Assembly (NCBI GenBank): GCA_947570625.1
Contig: CANOUP010000001.1
Span: 62,001 to 126,000 of the forward strand
Direction: 5' to 3'
Source of the DNA: an uncultured Clostridia bacterium
Lineage (GTDB): Bacteria > Bacillota > Clostridia > Christensenellales > Borkfalkiaceae
DNA length: 64,000 nt
Part shown: positions 25,534 to 34,900 of the stretch, piece after piece
How the letters are laid out: every line of letters begins with the position of its first letter
Numbering within the stretch: position 1 is the stretch's first letter
Position numbers and translations under genes: made by a program
Notes under the pieces: model-generated
The model's database searches: none
What the model was told of the DNA's origin: nothing
Seen by the model: the letters and a program-made list of their open reading frames with translations, nothing else

Positions 25534-26745
25534 ATGAAATATATCGTATTACTCGGCGACGGCATGGCAGACTGGAAAATACCAGAACTCGGCAATAAAA
25601 CCTGTCTTGAAAAAGCCGTAACGCCAAACCTCGACAGGCTTGCGCCTCTTTCCGAAGCCGGGCTGTGCCTGACCGTTCCCGACGGGATGAAACCCGGGTC
25701 GGACGTTGCGAATATGTCCGTATTAGGTTTCGACCCCGCAAAATATTATACGGGGCGTTCACCCCTCGAAGCGGTTTCGATGGGAATAGAGCTCGGACCC
25801 GACGACGTGACCGTAAGGTGCAACCTCGTCACCCTTTCCGACAAAGAAGATTACGAAAAAAAGACAATGCTCGACTATTCGGCCGGCGAAATTACCACCG
25901 CCGAAGCCTGCGAACTGATAAATTATCTTAAAAAGCATTTCGACGGCGAACGTTACAAACTGTACGCCGGCATTTCTTACAGGCACTGCCTTGTTGTAAA
26001 AAACGGCAAAACCGGCAATAAGCTGACTCCCCCTCACGACATTACCGACAGGCGCATTACGGACAGCCTGCCCGAAGGCGAATACGGAAATGTATATGCC
26101 GGATTAATGAAAAGAAGCTTCGGGCTTTTGAAAGACTGCCCCGTAAACGTGAAAAGAGTTAAAGAAGGCAAAAAGCCCGCCAACAGCATATGGCTGTGGG
26201 GCGAAGGCACTAAACCAGCGCTATGTAACTTTGAAAGCAGTCGGCATTTGAAAGGCGGTATAATTTCCGCCGTCGACCTTGTGCGCGGAATAGGTATGCT
26301 TGCCGGCATGAAAATCATAGAAGTCAGCGGAATAACCGGAAATTACAAAACTGATTTTCAGGGCAAAGCAAATTCGGCGGTCGACGCGCTTTTAAACGGG
26401 CTTGACTTTGTTTACGTACACATGGAAGCGCCCGACGAGTGCGGACATCAGGGCGATTATTTAAACAAAGTGTATTCGATAGAGCAAATCGACGGAGTTC
26501 TCGGTACGGTTGTAAAAAGGCTTGACGAAGCGAGGGAAAATTACGCCGTTTTGGTATGCCCCGACCACTACACCCCTATTGCCTGCAAGACGCACGTAAG
26601 CGACCCCGTTCCCTACCTTCTATATTCCAACGTTAAAGACCTTTCCAACGGCGCAAAACGCTACACCGAAGCAGAGTGCGCTTTAACGGGCGAGTACGTC
26701 GGCCGGGGACACAAGCTAATAGAAAAACTTATTTCGGTTAAATAA
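25534..26745 (+). CDS. apgM: 2,3-bisphosphoglycerate-independent phosphoglycerate mutase, archaeal type
   Basis: A 403-residue alkaline-phosphatase-superfamily mutase interconverting 3- and 2-phosphoglycerate. It starts with the metal-binding GDGMADWKIPELG, and the phosphoserine region is GSDVANMSVLGFDP (Ser in SDVANMS); the C-terminal HMEAPDECGHQGD and CPDHYTPI segments bind the metals. The ApgM/TIGR02535 form is common beside or instead of GpmI in clostridia. SD ACGGAGAA precedes the ATG. It ends the pfkB-to-apgM set of forward genes. Confidence 0.93.
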   Translation: MKYIVLLGDGMADWKIPELGNKTCLEKAVTPNLDRLAPLSEAGLCLTVPDGMKPGSDVANMSVLGFDPAKYYTGRSPLEAVSMGIELGPDDVTVRCNLVTLSDKEDYEKKTMLDYSAGEITTAEACELINYLKKHFDGERYKLYAGISYRHCLVVKNGKTGNKLTPPHDITDRRITDSLPEGEYGNVYAGLMKRSFGLLKDCPVNVKRVKEGKKPANSIWLWGEGTKPALCNFESSRHLKGGIISAVDLVRGIGMLAGMKIIEVSGITGNYKTDFQGKANSAVDALLNGLDFVYVHMEAPDECGHQGDYLNKVYSIEQIDGVLGTVVKRLDEARENYAVLVCPDHYTPIACKTHVSDPVPYLLYSNVKDLSNGAKRYTEAECALTGEYVGRGHKLIEKLISVK

Positions 26746-26750
26746 AAAAA

Positions 26751-26783
26751 CGAGCCGTCCTTTTACAAGGACGGCTCGCTCTT
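26751..26783. terminator. Bidirectional terminator between apgM and the CotF-like genes
   Basis: A 12-bp stem (26751-26762 / 26767-26778) with TTAC loop, A-run before, CTCTTTT after; it separates convergent genes. Confidence 0.85.
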
Positions 26784-27077
26784 TTATGCGTTTTTAAGCT
26801 GTTTTTTCTGCTTTTTGAAAGTGTCGTTTGCTTCGTCAATCATAGTCTTTACCGCGGGTTTCGGCTCGTAATAACCGCGCGACTGCATTTGCGAGTAAAT
26901 GCAGAACTGATTTTCGGCTACGCCCAAAAGATTGGTCGAAAAGTTCTTTCTGACGTTTTTCGAGCTTCCTTCGAAGAGCGCGACGGTATAAAGTTCCATA
27001 AGCTGTTTCTCGCTTTCCAGCATATCCTGCAAGGTGTCCTGTTCGTTAAGCGTGCAATCCATTTTCGTAAGTTTCAT
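26784..27077 (-). CDS. Spore coat protein CotF family
   Basis: A 97-residue helical protein matching CotF-type coat proteins: an N-terminal half QDTLQDMLESEKQLMELYTVALFEG and the C-terminal IYSQMQSRGYYEPKPA motif, the most conserved part of the family. The fold is ferritin-like four-helix. It is encoded one base after the small partner at 27079. Presence suggests the organism makes spores or descends from spore formers; coat localisation is by family only. Confidence 0.82.
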   Translation of the reverse strand: MKLTKMDCTLNEQDTLQDMLESEKQLMELYTVALFEGSSKNVRKNFSTNLLGVAENQFCIYSQMQSRGYYEPKPAVKTMIDEANDTFKKQKKQLKNA

Positions 27078-27078
27078 T

Positions 27079-27267
27079 TCAGCCTCCTATCAGATTCAAG
27101 AGCGCGGTATAGCGCTGTTCGTGTTCGTTTGCAATGTTGTTGAACGTGGTTGCCAAATCTTTATCGGTAAGCGTTTTAGAATACGCCCTCGCCTTTTTGC
27201 ATAACAATCCTTCGGCGGTCAGCGCGTCGGATATTAGTTCTAATTCCTTTGAAGTCAGTTCAGTCAT
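27079..27267 (-). CDS. Small helical CotF-associated protein
   Basis: A 62-residue all-helical protein. I place the start at the ATG at 27267 because GGAGGT lies eight bases upstream; the longer in-frame extension lacks an SD. The sequence ELTSKELELISDALTAEGLLCKK and DLATTFNNIANEHEQRYTALLNLI resembles half of a ferritin-like bundle, as found in the small proteins encoded beside cotF in clostridia. Likely forms one operon and perhaps one complex with the CotF-like protein. Confidence 0.7.
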   Translation of the reverse strand: MTELTSKELELISDALTAEGLLCKKARAYSKTLTDKDLATTFNNIANEHEQRYTALLNLIGG

Positions 27268-27323
27268 ATAATTACCTCCGCAATCTTTATTGCCCTCAAC
27301 ATAAATTTTTATACTTTGCATTG

Positions 27324-27353
27324 TTGACATGTCATAATAAAATATGATAAAAT
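27324..27353 (+). promoter_or_regulatory. Promoter of the epimerase-zinc-finger gene
   Basis: Perfect TTGACA (27324-27329), 18-base spacer, TAAAAT (27348-27353). Predicted start near 27360, only six bases before the ATG at 27366 and without Shine-Dalgarno. Confidence 0.55.
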
Positions 27354-27365
27354 TGTCACATACTT

Positions 27366-28934
27366 ATGAAAGAAGGAAAAAATGTTATTGCGCTTACGGG
27401 CGTTACGGGAGCTATGGGCGGCGAAGTACTGTCAAGCCTTTTGCAATCGCCCGAAGACTTTTACATTAAATGCATTGTCTACGAAGAGGAAAAAAAGCTT
27501 CCCTCCTTCGTTAAAAAACTGTTTAAAAAACATTCGGACAGAATTTACAGGTTCAGGGGCAACATCGCACGGTACGAGGACTGCATAAAGCTGTTGGAGG
27601 ATGCAGATTACCTGTTACACTGTGCGGCGCTTATCCCGCCCAAGTCCGACCATAATCCGAAGTCGACGTATTTAAGCAACTATGTCGGCACGAAAAATCT
27701 TGCCGACGCCGTCATCGAAGGCGGAAACACCGTAAGCTTCGTGCATATAGCGACGGTTGCTATGTACGGCAACAGGAGTTATCCGCACGTATGGGGCAGG
27801 GTCGGCGACCCCGTTATTTCAAGCGACTACGACTTTTATTCGGCGTACAAGCTTAAAGCCGAAAGGTACGTTCTGGAATGCGGACTTAAAAAATTCGTAT
27901 CTCTAAGGCAGACGGCTGTTTTACACAAGTATATGTTTGCAAATAATTTAAAGGACGGTTTAATGTTTCACACTTCGTGGAACTGTCCTTTGGAGTGGGT
28001 GACGGACGTCGACAGCGGGATTATGTGCAAAAACCTCGTCGAAAAAGACTTGAAAGGCGAACTGTGCGGGTTCTGGAACGCGATATACAATATCGGCGGA
28101 GGAAGCGCCTGCCGCGTTACGGGCTTCGAAACGCTTGACGCGGGTTTTGCGATGATGGGTTCGGGCGCCAAAAAGTTTTTCAAACCCAACTGGAATATCA
28201 CGAGAAACTTTCACGGCGTATGGTTTTACGACAGCGACGTGCTCGATAATTTTCTGAATTACAGGTCGGAAGACTTTAAAACGTTCTGGCAGAGAATGTC
28301 GAAGAAATACTCCTATTTCAAGCTGGCGAAGATTGTTCCCCCTTCGCTTATATCCAAACTTGTTTTCAAAAGGCTGTTCAAAAACACGAACGCGCCTATG
28401 TACTGGGTTAAACACGGCAAGGAAGGGCGCATTAAAGCGTTTTTCGGCGGCAGGGACAAGTTCGAAGCGATAGGTACCGACTGGAACGCGTTCCCCCTTC
28501 TCTGCGAGGGAAAAACGCCCGACGGCACGGTAGATTACCAAAAACTCAAAGATATAAATTTTGCGCGCGAGCGTCTTTTGAACCACGGTTACGACGAAAG
28601 CAAGAAGCTTGAAGAACTTACCGTTGCCGACCTTGACGGCGCAGCGAAGTTCCGCGGAGGGAAACTGCTCTCTTCTTCTTACAGTTCAGACCCCTATGAA
28701 AAGCTTGACTGGCAGTGCCGTGAAGGTCATACCTTCAAAAGCTCGGTTTACACCGTTTTGAAGGGCGGATACTGGTGCCCGCACTGTTGCGAACCCAAAC
28801 CCTGGCGTTACGGAAGCCTTGCAAAGGATATTCCGTTTTATGCTCAGGTCTATTACGACACTCACACCAAGGACGAAGAAAACGACGTTTATCCCCTTTT
28901 CGAAGGCGAGGACGATTTTATTATCGAACAATGA
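27366..28934 (+). CDS. NAD(P)-dependent epimerase/dehydratase fused to a C-terminal zinc-finger domain
   Basis: A 522-residue fusion. Residues ~7-330 are an extended SDR: GVTGAMGG (11-18) binds the dinucleotide, HCAALIPPKS is the middle motif, and the active site is FYSAYKLKAE (Y-x3-K). A helical middle follows. Residues ~449-475 form a zinc-binding unit W-x-C-x3-H-x15-C-x2-C (C451, H455, C471, C474), resembling the treble-clef/DUF4379 modules that recognise nucleic acids or peptides. The combination is unusual. The stop overlaps the EFR1-type gene (ATGA), so the two should act together. Substrate unknown. Confidence 0.7.
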   Translation: MKEGKNVIALTGVTGAMGGEVLSSLLQSPEDFYIKCIVYEEEKKLPSFVKKLFKKHSDRIYRFRGNIARYEDCIKLLEDADYLLHCAALIPPKSDHNPKSTYLSNYVGTKNLADAVIEGGNTVSFVHIATVAMYGNRSYPHVWGRVGDPVISSDYDFYSAYKLKAERYVLECGLKKFVSLRQTAVLHKYMFANNLKDGLMFHTSWNCPLEWVTDVDSGIMCKNLVEKDLKGELCGFWNAIYNIGGGSACRVTGFETLDAGFAMMGSGAKKFFKPNWNITRNFHGVWFYDSDVLDNFLNYRSEDFKTFWQRMSKKYSYFKLAKIVPPSLISKLVFKRLFKNTNAPMYWVKHGKEGRIKAFFGGRDKFEAIGTDWNAFPLLCEGKTPDGTVDYQKLKDINFARERLLNHGYDESKKLEELTVADLDGAAKFRGGKLLSSSYSSDPYEKLDWQCREGHTFKSSVYTVLKGGYWCPHCCEPKPWRYGSLAKDIPFYAQVYYDTHTKDEENDVYPLFEGEDDFIIEQ

Positions 28935-29830
28935 AAGTAATTTTATATGTATTTTCGGGTACGGGCAACACTCTTAAAGTTGCTTCGCTGATAAAGAAAT
29001 TTATGAACGCGGACGTTACGGTTTACCGCGTTTCCGCGAAAAGCGGAAACGCACCCTCGCCCGAGGGTTTCGACCTTGTCGGCTTCGGTTATCCCATTCA
29101 CGCGTTCTGCGCGCCCGAACCCATTTTAAAATTTGCCCAAGGTCTGCCCGAAGTTGCGTACAGACGGGCGTTTATATTCAAAAGCTCGGGCGAAGGTCTG
29201 CACTTGAACGACGCTTCGTCGCAGTCGCTTATCAGGATTCTGACCAAGAAAGGCTACGACGTTACGCTTGAAAGGCACGTTGTAATGCCTTACAATATGA
29301 TTTACCGCCACTCCGACGAAATGGCTAAACAGATGTGGATTTACGCGAAAGCTTACGTAAAGCTCATCTGCGGGGAACTTGAAAGCTTTAAACGCGAAAA
29401 CGTGAAATTGCCCTTGTACAAGTACTTTCTCGCAAATATCATAGGCTGGGTGGAAACAAAGTTTGCGCACCTGCACGGACCTATGTTCAAGGTCGACGCA
29501 AACAAATGCGTGGAGTGCGGAAAATGCGAGAGAACTTGTCCCGAAAACAATATCACCCTTGAAAAAGGCGTGTACAAATTCGGGCATAACTGCGTGCTCT
29601 GCATGGGCTGTTCGTTCGGCTGTCCCGCAGACGCTATAAACGTGGGCGTGTTCAGGTTCTGGAAAGTAAACGGAAGCTACCGTCTGGAAGAGCTTGCGAA
29701 CGACGACAGCATACTCTTCCCTCTCGTTCCGTACAAGGCGAAGGGCATTTACAGACTTTATAAAAAATATTACAGAGAAATAGACGAAATGCTTGAAAAG
29801 GCGGGAATAAGCGTCGAGGAATACGTATAA
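28931..29830 (+). CDS. EFR1-type flavodoxin/4Fe-4S ferredoxin fusion protein
   Basis: A 299-residue redox protein. The N-terminal half is flavodoxin-like with FMN-phosphate loop FSGTGNT (residues 8-14) and FGYPIHAFCAP. The C-terminal half has two 4Fe-4S clusters, CVECGKCERTCP and CVLCMGCSFGCP (~198-240). EFR1-family proteins link ferredoxin to flavin electron carriers; partners are mostly unknown. The ATG at 28931 overlaps the stop of the epimerase fusion gene; a longer in-frame extension reads through the previous gene and was rejected. Confidence 0.88.
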   Translation: MKVILYVFSGTGNTLKVASLIKKFMNADVTVYRVSAKSGNAPSPEGFDLVGFGYPIHAFCAPEPILKFAQGLPEVAYRRAFIFKSSGEGLHLNDASSQSLIRILTKKGYDVTLERHVVMPYNMIYRHSDEMAKQMWIYAKAYVKLICGELESFKRENVKLPLYKYFLANIIGWVETKFAHLHGPMFKVDANKCVECGKCERTCPENNITLEKGVYKFGHNCVLCMGCSFGCPADAINVGVFRFWKVNGSYRLEELANDDSILFPLVPYKAKGIYRLYKKYYREIDEMLEKAGISVEEYV

Positions 29831-29843
29831 TGCCCCTCCGCAT

Positions 29844-29854
29844 ATACGTATAAT
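29844..29854 (+). promoter_or_regulatory. -10 region of the DUF368 gene, duplicated 11-mer
   Basis: The 11-mer atacgtataat occurs at 29821-29831 (overlapping the end of the EFR1 gene) and 29844-29854, 23 bp apart. The second copy supplies a perfect TATAAT seven bases before the ATG at 29862. No good -35 is visible. Confidence 0.5.
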
Positions 29855-29861
29855 TAATTGT

Positions 29862-30773
29862 ATGAGATATAAAAATTTTTTCCTTAACGTCTTGCGCGGG
29901 GCGGTTATCGGCATATCAATGATTATTCCCGGCGTAAGCGGGGGCACGCTCGCCGTTTTAATGAACGTGTATGACAAACTCATAAACGCAATAAGCGATT
30001 TAAGGCGGGATTTTAAAAACAGCTTTACTTTTTTACTGCCCATAGCGCTCGGCGCGGTCTTAGGTATAGTTGCAATGTACTATCCATTGAAGTTTGCGCT
30101 GACGTACGCGCCCTTCCCCACCGTTCTGCTGTTTATCGGGCTTATGGCAGGGTCATTGCCGAAAATATTAAAGGATGCGTATAAAGGCGGTTTCCAAAAA
30201 ATTCACATCGTATCAACGATTGTACCGCTTGCCGCCGTAATAGGCATTTGCTTCATCCCCGGACTCGGGGAAGCCGACCTTTCGGTAAATATGCCCGTTT
30301 ACGGCTATTTCCTTTTGATAATCATAGGCGCAGTAGCAAGCTGTGCGCTCGTTATCCCAGGAGTGAGCGGGTCGATGCTTCTGCTCATATTCGGTTACTA
30401 CAATGCGATTTTCGGCGCCGTTTCGGCGCTTAAAGACAATTTCGGGCATTCGCTTCTCGTGCTCTTTGTTTTCGCAATCGGCATTATAATAGGCTTTTTC
30501 AGTATTGCAAAGCTTATGAAGCTGTTTTTAAAAAAATTTCCGCAGGGCACTGCCTGGGCGATTATCGGATTCGTGCTCGGTTCGCTTCCCGCAATCCTGA
30601 TAACTTACAACGGCAATTTTCCCGAACATACGCTCCCCTCGCTTGACGCGGTGCAACTAATCGCAGGTGTCATACTTTGCCTGTTCGGCGCGACGGCGAG
30701 TTACACGCTTACGTCCTTTTTGGAGAAAAAGGCCGCAAAATCGAACGAACAGCCTCCCCGGATTGAAGAATAA
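29862..30773 (+). CDS. DUF368 membrane protein, probable undecaprenyl-phosphate transporter (PopT-like)
   Basis: A 303-residue protein with about eight membrane helices and an internal repeat: MIIPGVSGGTLAVLMNVYD (~21-39) and LVIPGVSGSMLLLIFGYYN (~164-182). This is the DUF368 family, members of which were recently shown to recycle undecaprenyl phosphate across the membrane for wall polymer synthesis. A TATAAT box ends seven bases before the ATG and no SD is present, so a leaderless mRNA is likely. Confidence 0.85.
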   Translation: MRYKNFFLNVLRGAVIGISMIIPGVSGGTLAVLMNVYDKLINAISDLRRDFKNSFTFLLPIALGAVLGIVAMYYPLKFALTYAPFPTVLLFIGLMAGSLPKILKDAYKGGFQKIHIVSTIVPLAAVIGICFIPGLGEADLSVNMPVYGYFLLIIIGAVASCALVIPGVSGSMLLLIFGYYNAIFGAVSALKDNFGHSLLVLFVFAIGIIIGFFSIAKLMKLFLKKFPQGTAWAIIGFVLGSLPAILITYNGNFPEHTLPSLDAVQLIAGVILCLFGATASYTLTSFLEKKAAKSNEQPPRIEE

Positions 30774-30803
30774 AAAAAACCGCTTTTACAGCGGTTTTTT
30801 TAT
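30772..30803. terminator. Bidirectional terminator between DUF368 and YwaF-like genes
   Basis: An accgct/agcggt stem extended by eight A:T pairs (30773-30801) overlaps the last codons of both convergent genes. Confidence 0.75.
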
Positions 30804-31493
30804 TGCGCGTTTTTCAAGCGCGTATTTAATTTTATCTATACCGAAAGTGATTACCGCAACTGCCGCAGAGCCGAATATGAGTATAAACCACCATTTGAGG
30901 GGAGTTTTCGGTACGGCGGGTTCGTCGATAATCATTGTATGGAATATCTTCAAAACGTCTATGAGGAATAAACCGAAGAGCGTATATGCCGCTATTCCTA
31001 TCGGAAACGCATACCAGTACTTAAAAGACGGCTTAATCCACTTTGTATAAACCATCGTTATGCATATAAGCGAGCCGAGCGCGTGATGGTTCAGTCCCGT
31101 AATCGTCGGTAAGAAGAAAAACGACGGTCCCTGATTTATAAAAGTTGGATAGAATACGCAGGCTATACCGCCGACCAGCTCCAACCACCACAGAAAGTGG
31201 TATACCGCAATGTCGCGCTTGCCTGTCATAAGAACTATTCCGAGCAAGAGGCTTGACATACCGCAGTATGTGTTTGGTATCATTTCACGTATGCCTATCG
31301 CATTGTTATCCCATACCGTAAGCGAAATGCGGTTTACGATAAGACTTGCGAAAAGCAACCCGCCGAGCACGCGCATATAAATACCGCGCGATTTATCCGT
31401 TTTAAAAAGAAACTTACAGGCGAGTATCGACAGTGCGATAAGCACTACGTATATAGCTATATAAATTATATGATAAACGGAATACAAACCCAT
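30786..31493 (-). CDS. YwaF/TIGR02206-like integral membrane protein
   Basis: A 235-residue protein with about seven membrane helices, with the Trp/His-rich loops (FLWWLELVGG, LNHHALGSL) seen in the TIGR02206/YwaF family. Function of that family is not established. SD AGAGGAAG precedes the ATG. It is monocistronic or co-transcribed with the upstream 113-residue helical protein. Confidence 0.6.
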   Translation of the reverse strand: MGLYSVYHIIYIAIYVVLIALSILACKFLFKTDKSRGIYMRVLGGLLFASLIVNRISLTVWDNNAIGIREMIPNTYCGMSSLLLGIVLMTGKRDIAVYHFLWWLELVGGIACVFYPTFINQGPSFFFLPTITGLNHHALGSLICITMVYTKWIKPSFKYWYAFPIGIAAYTLFGLFLIDVLKIFHTMIIDEPAVPKTPLKWWFILIFGSAAVAVITFGIDKIKYALEKRAIKKPL

Positions 31494-31519
31494 AAGCTTC
31501 CTCTTTCGTAACCGTCAAG

Positions 31520-31861
31520 TCAATTCTTCTTGCTGAGCTTAGATATTATTATATCACAACATTTTATCATTACTTCGAGGCATTCGTCCATCATAGCGCC
31601 GCTTTTGGGGTCAAGCGTCTTTTTCTTTAAAACGTCGTTGACGGTAACCGCCGCGTAATTGAATGATTTGTAAAGATTTTTAAGGTAGTATTCAACTTCT
31701 TTAAGCACGTTTTTGGATGCTATATGTAGGTTGTAAATACTCTGCAAATCTTTACTTGCCTGTTTGAACAGCGACGCGGAGCGGTTTTCCTGTATGCTTA
31801 CGACGTCGGCTCTGAATACTTTTATCAGGTCAATCAATTTCAAATCTTCGAAATTAGGCAT
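31520..31861 (-). CDS. Small helical protein, unknown function
   Basis: A 113-residue soluble protein predicted almost entirely alpha-helical, with heptad-like Leu/Ile/Val spacing (LIDLIKVFRADVVSIQENR; NVLKEVEYYLKNLYKSF). No motif or signal is recognised. It lies downstream of rpoC beyond a hairpin and has its own SD (AGAGG). Confidence 0.5.
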   Translation of the reverse strand: MPNFEDLKLIDLIKVFRADVVSIQENRSASLFKQASKDLQSIYNLHIASKNVLKEVEYYLKNLYKSFNYAAVTVNDVLKKKTLDPKSGAMMDECLEVMIKCCDIIISKLSKKN

Positions 31862-31878
31862 AATAAACCTCTATTTCA

Positions 31879-31914
31879 CACGGCGCACTTGTACGTGCGC
31901 CGTGCCGATTTTTT
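31879..31914 (+). terminator. Hairpin downstream of rpoC with the T-run on the plus strand
   Basis: A 10-bp GC stem (31879-31888 / 31895-31904) with a 6-base loop. The T-run (ATTTTTTT) follows it on the plus strand, that is, on the strand antisense to rpoC; on the minus strand the hairpin has only A-rich DNA before it and no U-run after. Confidence 0.55.
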
Positions 31915-31916
31915 TA

Positions 31917-34900
31917 TTAATCCTGAGGCTTTACAACGCTGTTGTAATTGGCGTTGATTGCGGGGGACATATTTTTGTATTCTTTGACGCCTGTTCCCGC
32001 GGGAATAAGCTTGCCTATAATAACGTTTTCTTTAAGTCCGACAAGCGGGTCGACCTTGTTCTTTATCGCCGCGTCGGTGAGCACCCTTGCGGTTTCCTGG
32101 AAGGACGCAGCCGAAAGGAACGAATCGGTAGAGAGCGCCGCCTTGGTTATGCCGAGAAGCACGCGCTTTTGGAGCGCGGGCGTTCCGCCGTTTTCAATCG
32201 CCTTTCTGTTAACCTCTTCCACAGTGAAGATGTCGACCGTTTCGCCGGGAAGAAGGTCTGTCGAGCCTGCGCTTTCAATCTTGACCTTTCTGAGCATCTG
32301 GCGGACGATGATTTCAACGTGCTTGTCGTTAATGTCAACGCCCTGCGAACGGTAAACGGACTGTACCTGTTCGAGAATATAGTCCTGTACGCCCCTGATA
32401 CCCGAAACCCTGAGTATATCCTGAGGGTATACGGAACCGGTATTGAGTACGGTGCCAGGTTCTACCCTGTCGCCCGTCTTGACGTGAAGTTCGGCATTGA
32501 AGGGAAGCGTGTATTCCTTCTTGACTTCGCCCGCAATGCTGTCGCGGATTATAATATGCTTTAAGTTGTCTTTGTCGTCAACCGTTACTATACCCGAAAC
32601 TTCGCAAAGCGTTGCACAGCCCTTGGGTTTGCGCGCTTCGAACAATTCTTCTACACGGGGAAGACCCTGCGTAATATCGCCCGTAGCCGCGATACCTCCC
32701 GTATGGAAAGTACGCATGGTAAGCTGGGTACCGGGCTCGCCGATTGACTGGGCGGCTATGACGCCGACAGCCTCGCCGGGCTGAACGGGCGTGTTCGTAG
32801 CCATATTCTTGCCGTAGCATTTTGCGCATACGCCGTAACGCGAGTTACAACTGAACACCGAACGTATGGATACCTGCTCGATACCCGCGTTGACTATATC
32901 CTTTGCGAGAGCGTCGGTTACGAAACCGTTCTGGGGAACAATTACGTTGCCGTTTGCGTCCTTGACGTCCTCCGCGACGAATCTGCCCTGAATTCTGTCT
33001 TCGAGTCCCTCGATAACTTCGCCGTTGGGGCCTATAATGGCTTTGACAATCATACCGCGGGGCTTTTTACTGCCCGCCATACAGTCGTCTTCACGCACGA
33101 TTACGTCCTGCGAAACGTCTACGAGCCTACGCGTAAGATAACCCGAGTCGGCTGTTTTAAGCGCCGTATCCGCAAGTCCTTTACGTCCGCCGTGCGAGGA
33201 AATGAAGTATTCGAGAACGGAAAGTCCCTGTCTGAAACACGACTTAACGGGAACTTCAATCTTTTTACCCTGAGGGTTAACCATCAGTCCGCGCATACCC
33301 GAAAGCTGTTTCATCTGGTCAATCGAACCGCGGGCGCCCGAGTCCGCCATCATCCATATGGGGTTGAATTTGTCCAGCGTCTTTTTAAGCGCTTCGGTAA
33401 CTCTGTCGGTAGCGCTGTCCCACGCTTCGATAACCGCGTTGTAGCGCTCTTCCTCTCTCAAAAGTCCGCGCTGATACTTCTTTTCTATCTTGATAACCTT
33501 GTCTTCGGTTTCCTCTACGATTTCCTGTTTAGCCGAAGGAATATGCATATCGAAAACGGAAGTCGTTACCGCGCCTATCGTGGAATACTTGTATCCCAGC
33601 GTCTTTATCTTGTCGAGCACGTCTGCCGCTCTGGGCGCGCCGCCCGTCTTGAAACAGCGCTCTACTATCTTGCCGAGCTGTTTTTTGCCAACCGCAACGG
33701 CGCTGCCGAGGAACTCGTAAGAGATTTCGTATTTGAGGTAATCCTCTTTCTCCCTGCGGTTTACGAAACCGAGATCCTGAGGCATATTCGAGTTGAAGAT
33801 TATCCTGCCGACGGTGGTCTTGACTCTGCCCTGAACTTCTTCGCCGAAATAGGGCGAGTTTTCGTCTTTGATTGTAAGATTACGCCTTACGTAAATTTCG
33901 TCCTGCATATGGACAAGCTTGGTCTGGTAAGCCATTAAAGCTTCGTCCTCAGAAATATAAGCGTCGGGGATATACTTTTCGGCTCCCTCTTCGCCTTCCG
34001 CGCACTCATAATACCTGTCGCCGTTCCAACGGTAGAACTTACCCTCTTCGCGCCTTATTATCGTAAGGTAGTACGCGCCGAGAACCATATCCTGCGCGGG
34101 CTGCATAACGGGCTTGCCGTCGGAAAGCTTCAAAATGTTATTGGAGGAAAGCATCAAAAATCTTGCTTCCGCCTGCGCTTCGACCGAAAGAGGCACGTGC
34201 ACAGCCATCTGGTCGCCGTCGAAGTCCGCATTGAACGCGGTACATACGAGCGGGTGGATTTTGATTGCTCTTCCCTCTATAAGCACGGGCTCGAAAGCCT
34301 GTATGGAAAGTCTGTGAAGCGTGGGAGCGCGGTTCAAAAGCACGGGGTGCTCTTTTATAACCTGTTCGAGTACGTCCCATACGAGGGGTTTAGCCTTTTC
34401 GACGGTACGCTTCGCGCTCTTGATATTGTGGCACTGGCCGCTTTCAACAAGCTTTTTCATTACGAAGGGCTTGAACAGCTCGATTGCCATTTCTTTGGGA
34501 AGACCGCACTGATAGAGTTTGAGTTCGGGTCCTACGACTATAACAGAACGTCCCGAATAGTCTACACGTTTACCGAGAAGGTTCTGACGGAAACGTCCCT
34601 GTTTACCGCGGAGCATACCCGACAGAGATTTGAGTTCCCTGTTGGAAGGTCCAGAAAGCGCCTTTCCGCGCCTGCCGTTATCGATAAGCGCGTCGACTGC
34701 TTCCTGCAACATTCTCTTTTCGTTTTTGACTATCATATCGGGCGCGCCCAGTTCCATCATTCTTTTAAGACGGTTGTTGCGGTTTATAACGCGCCTGTAC
34801 AAATCGTTGAGGTCGGACGAAGCAAACCTTCCGCCGTCGAGCTGGACCATAGGACGCAGTTCGGGAGGAAGCACGGGCAGGACGGTGAGTACCATCCACT

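Noticed and set aside
31879..31904. Intrinsic terminator of rpoC
   Set aside because: The T-run lies on the opposite strand; kept only as an antisense-oriented hairpin.
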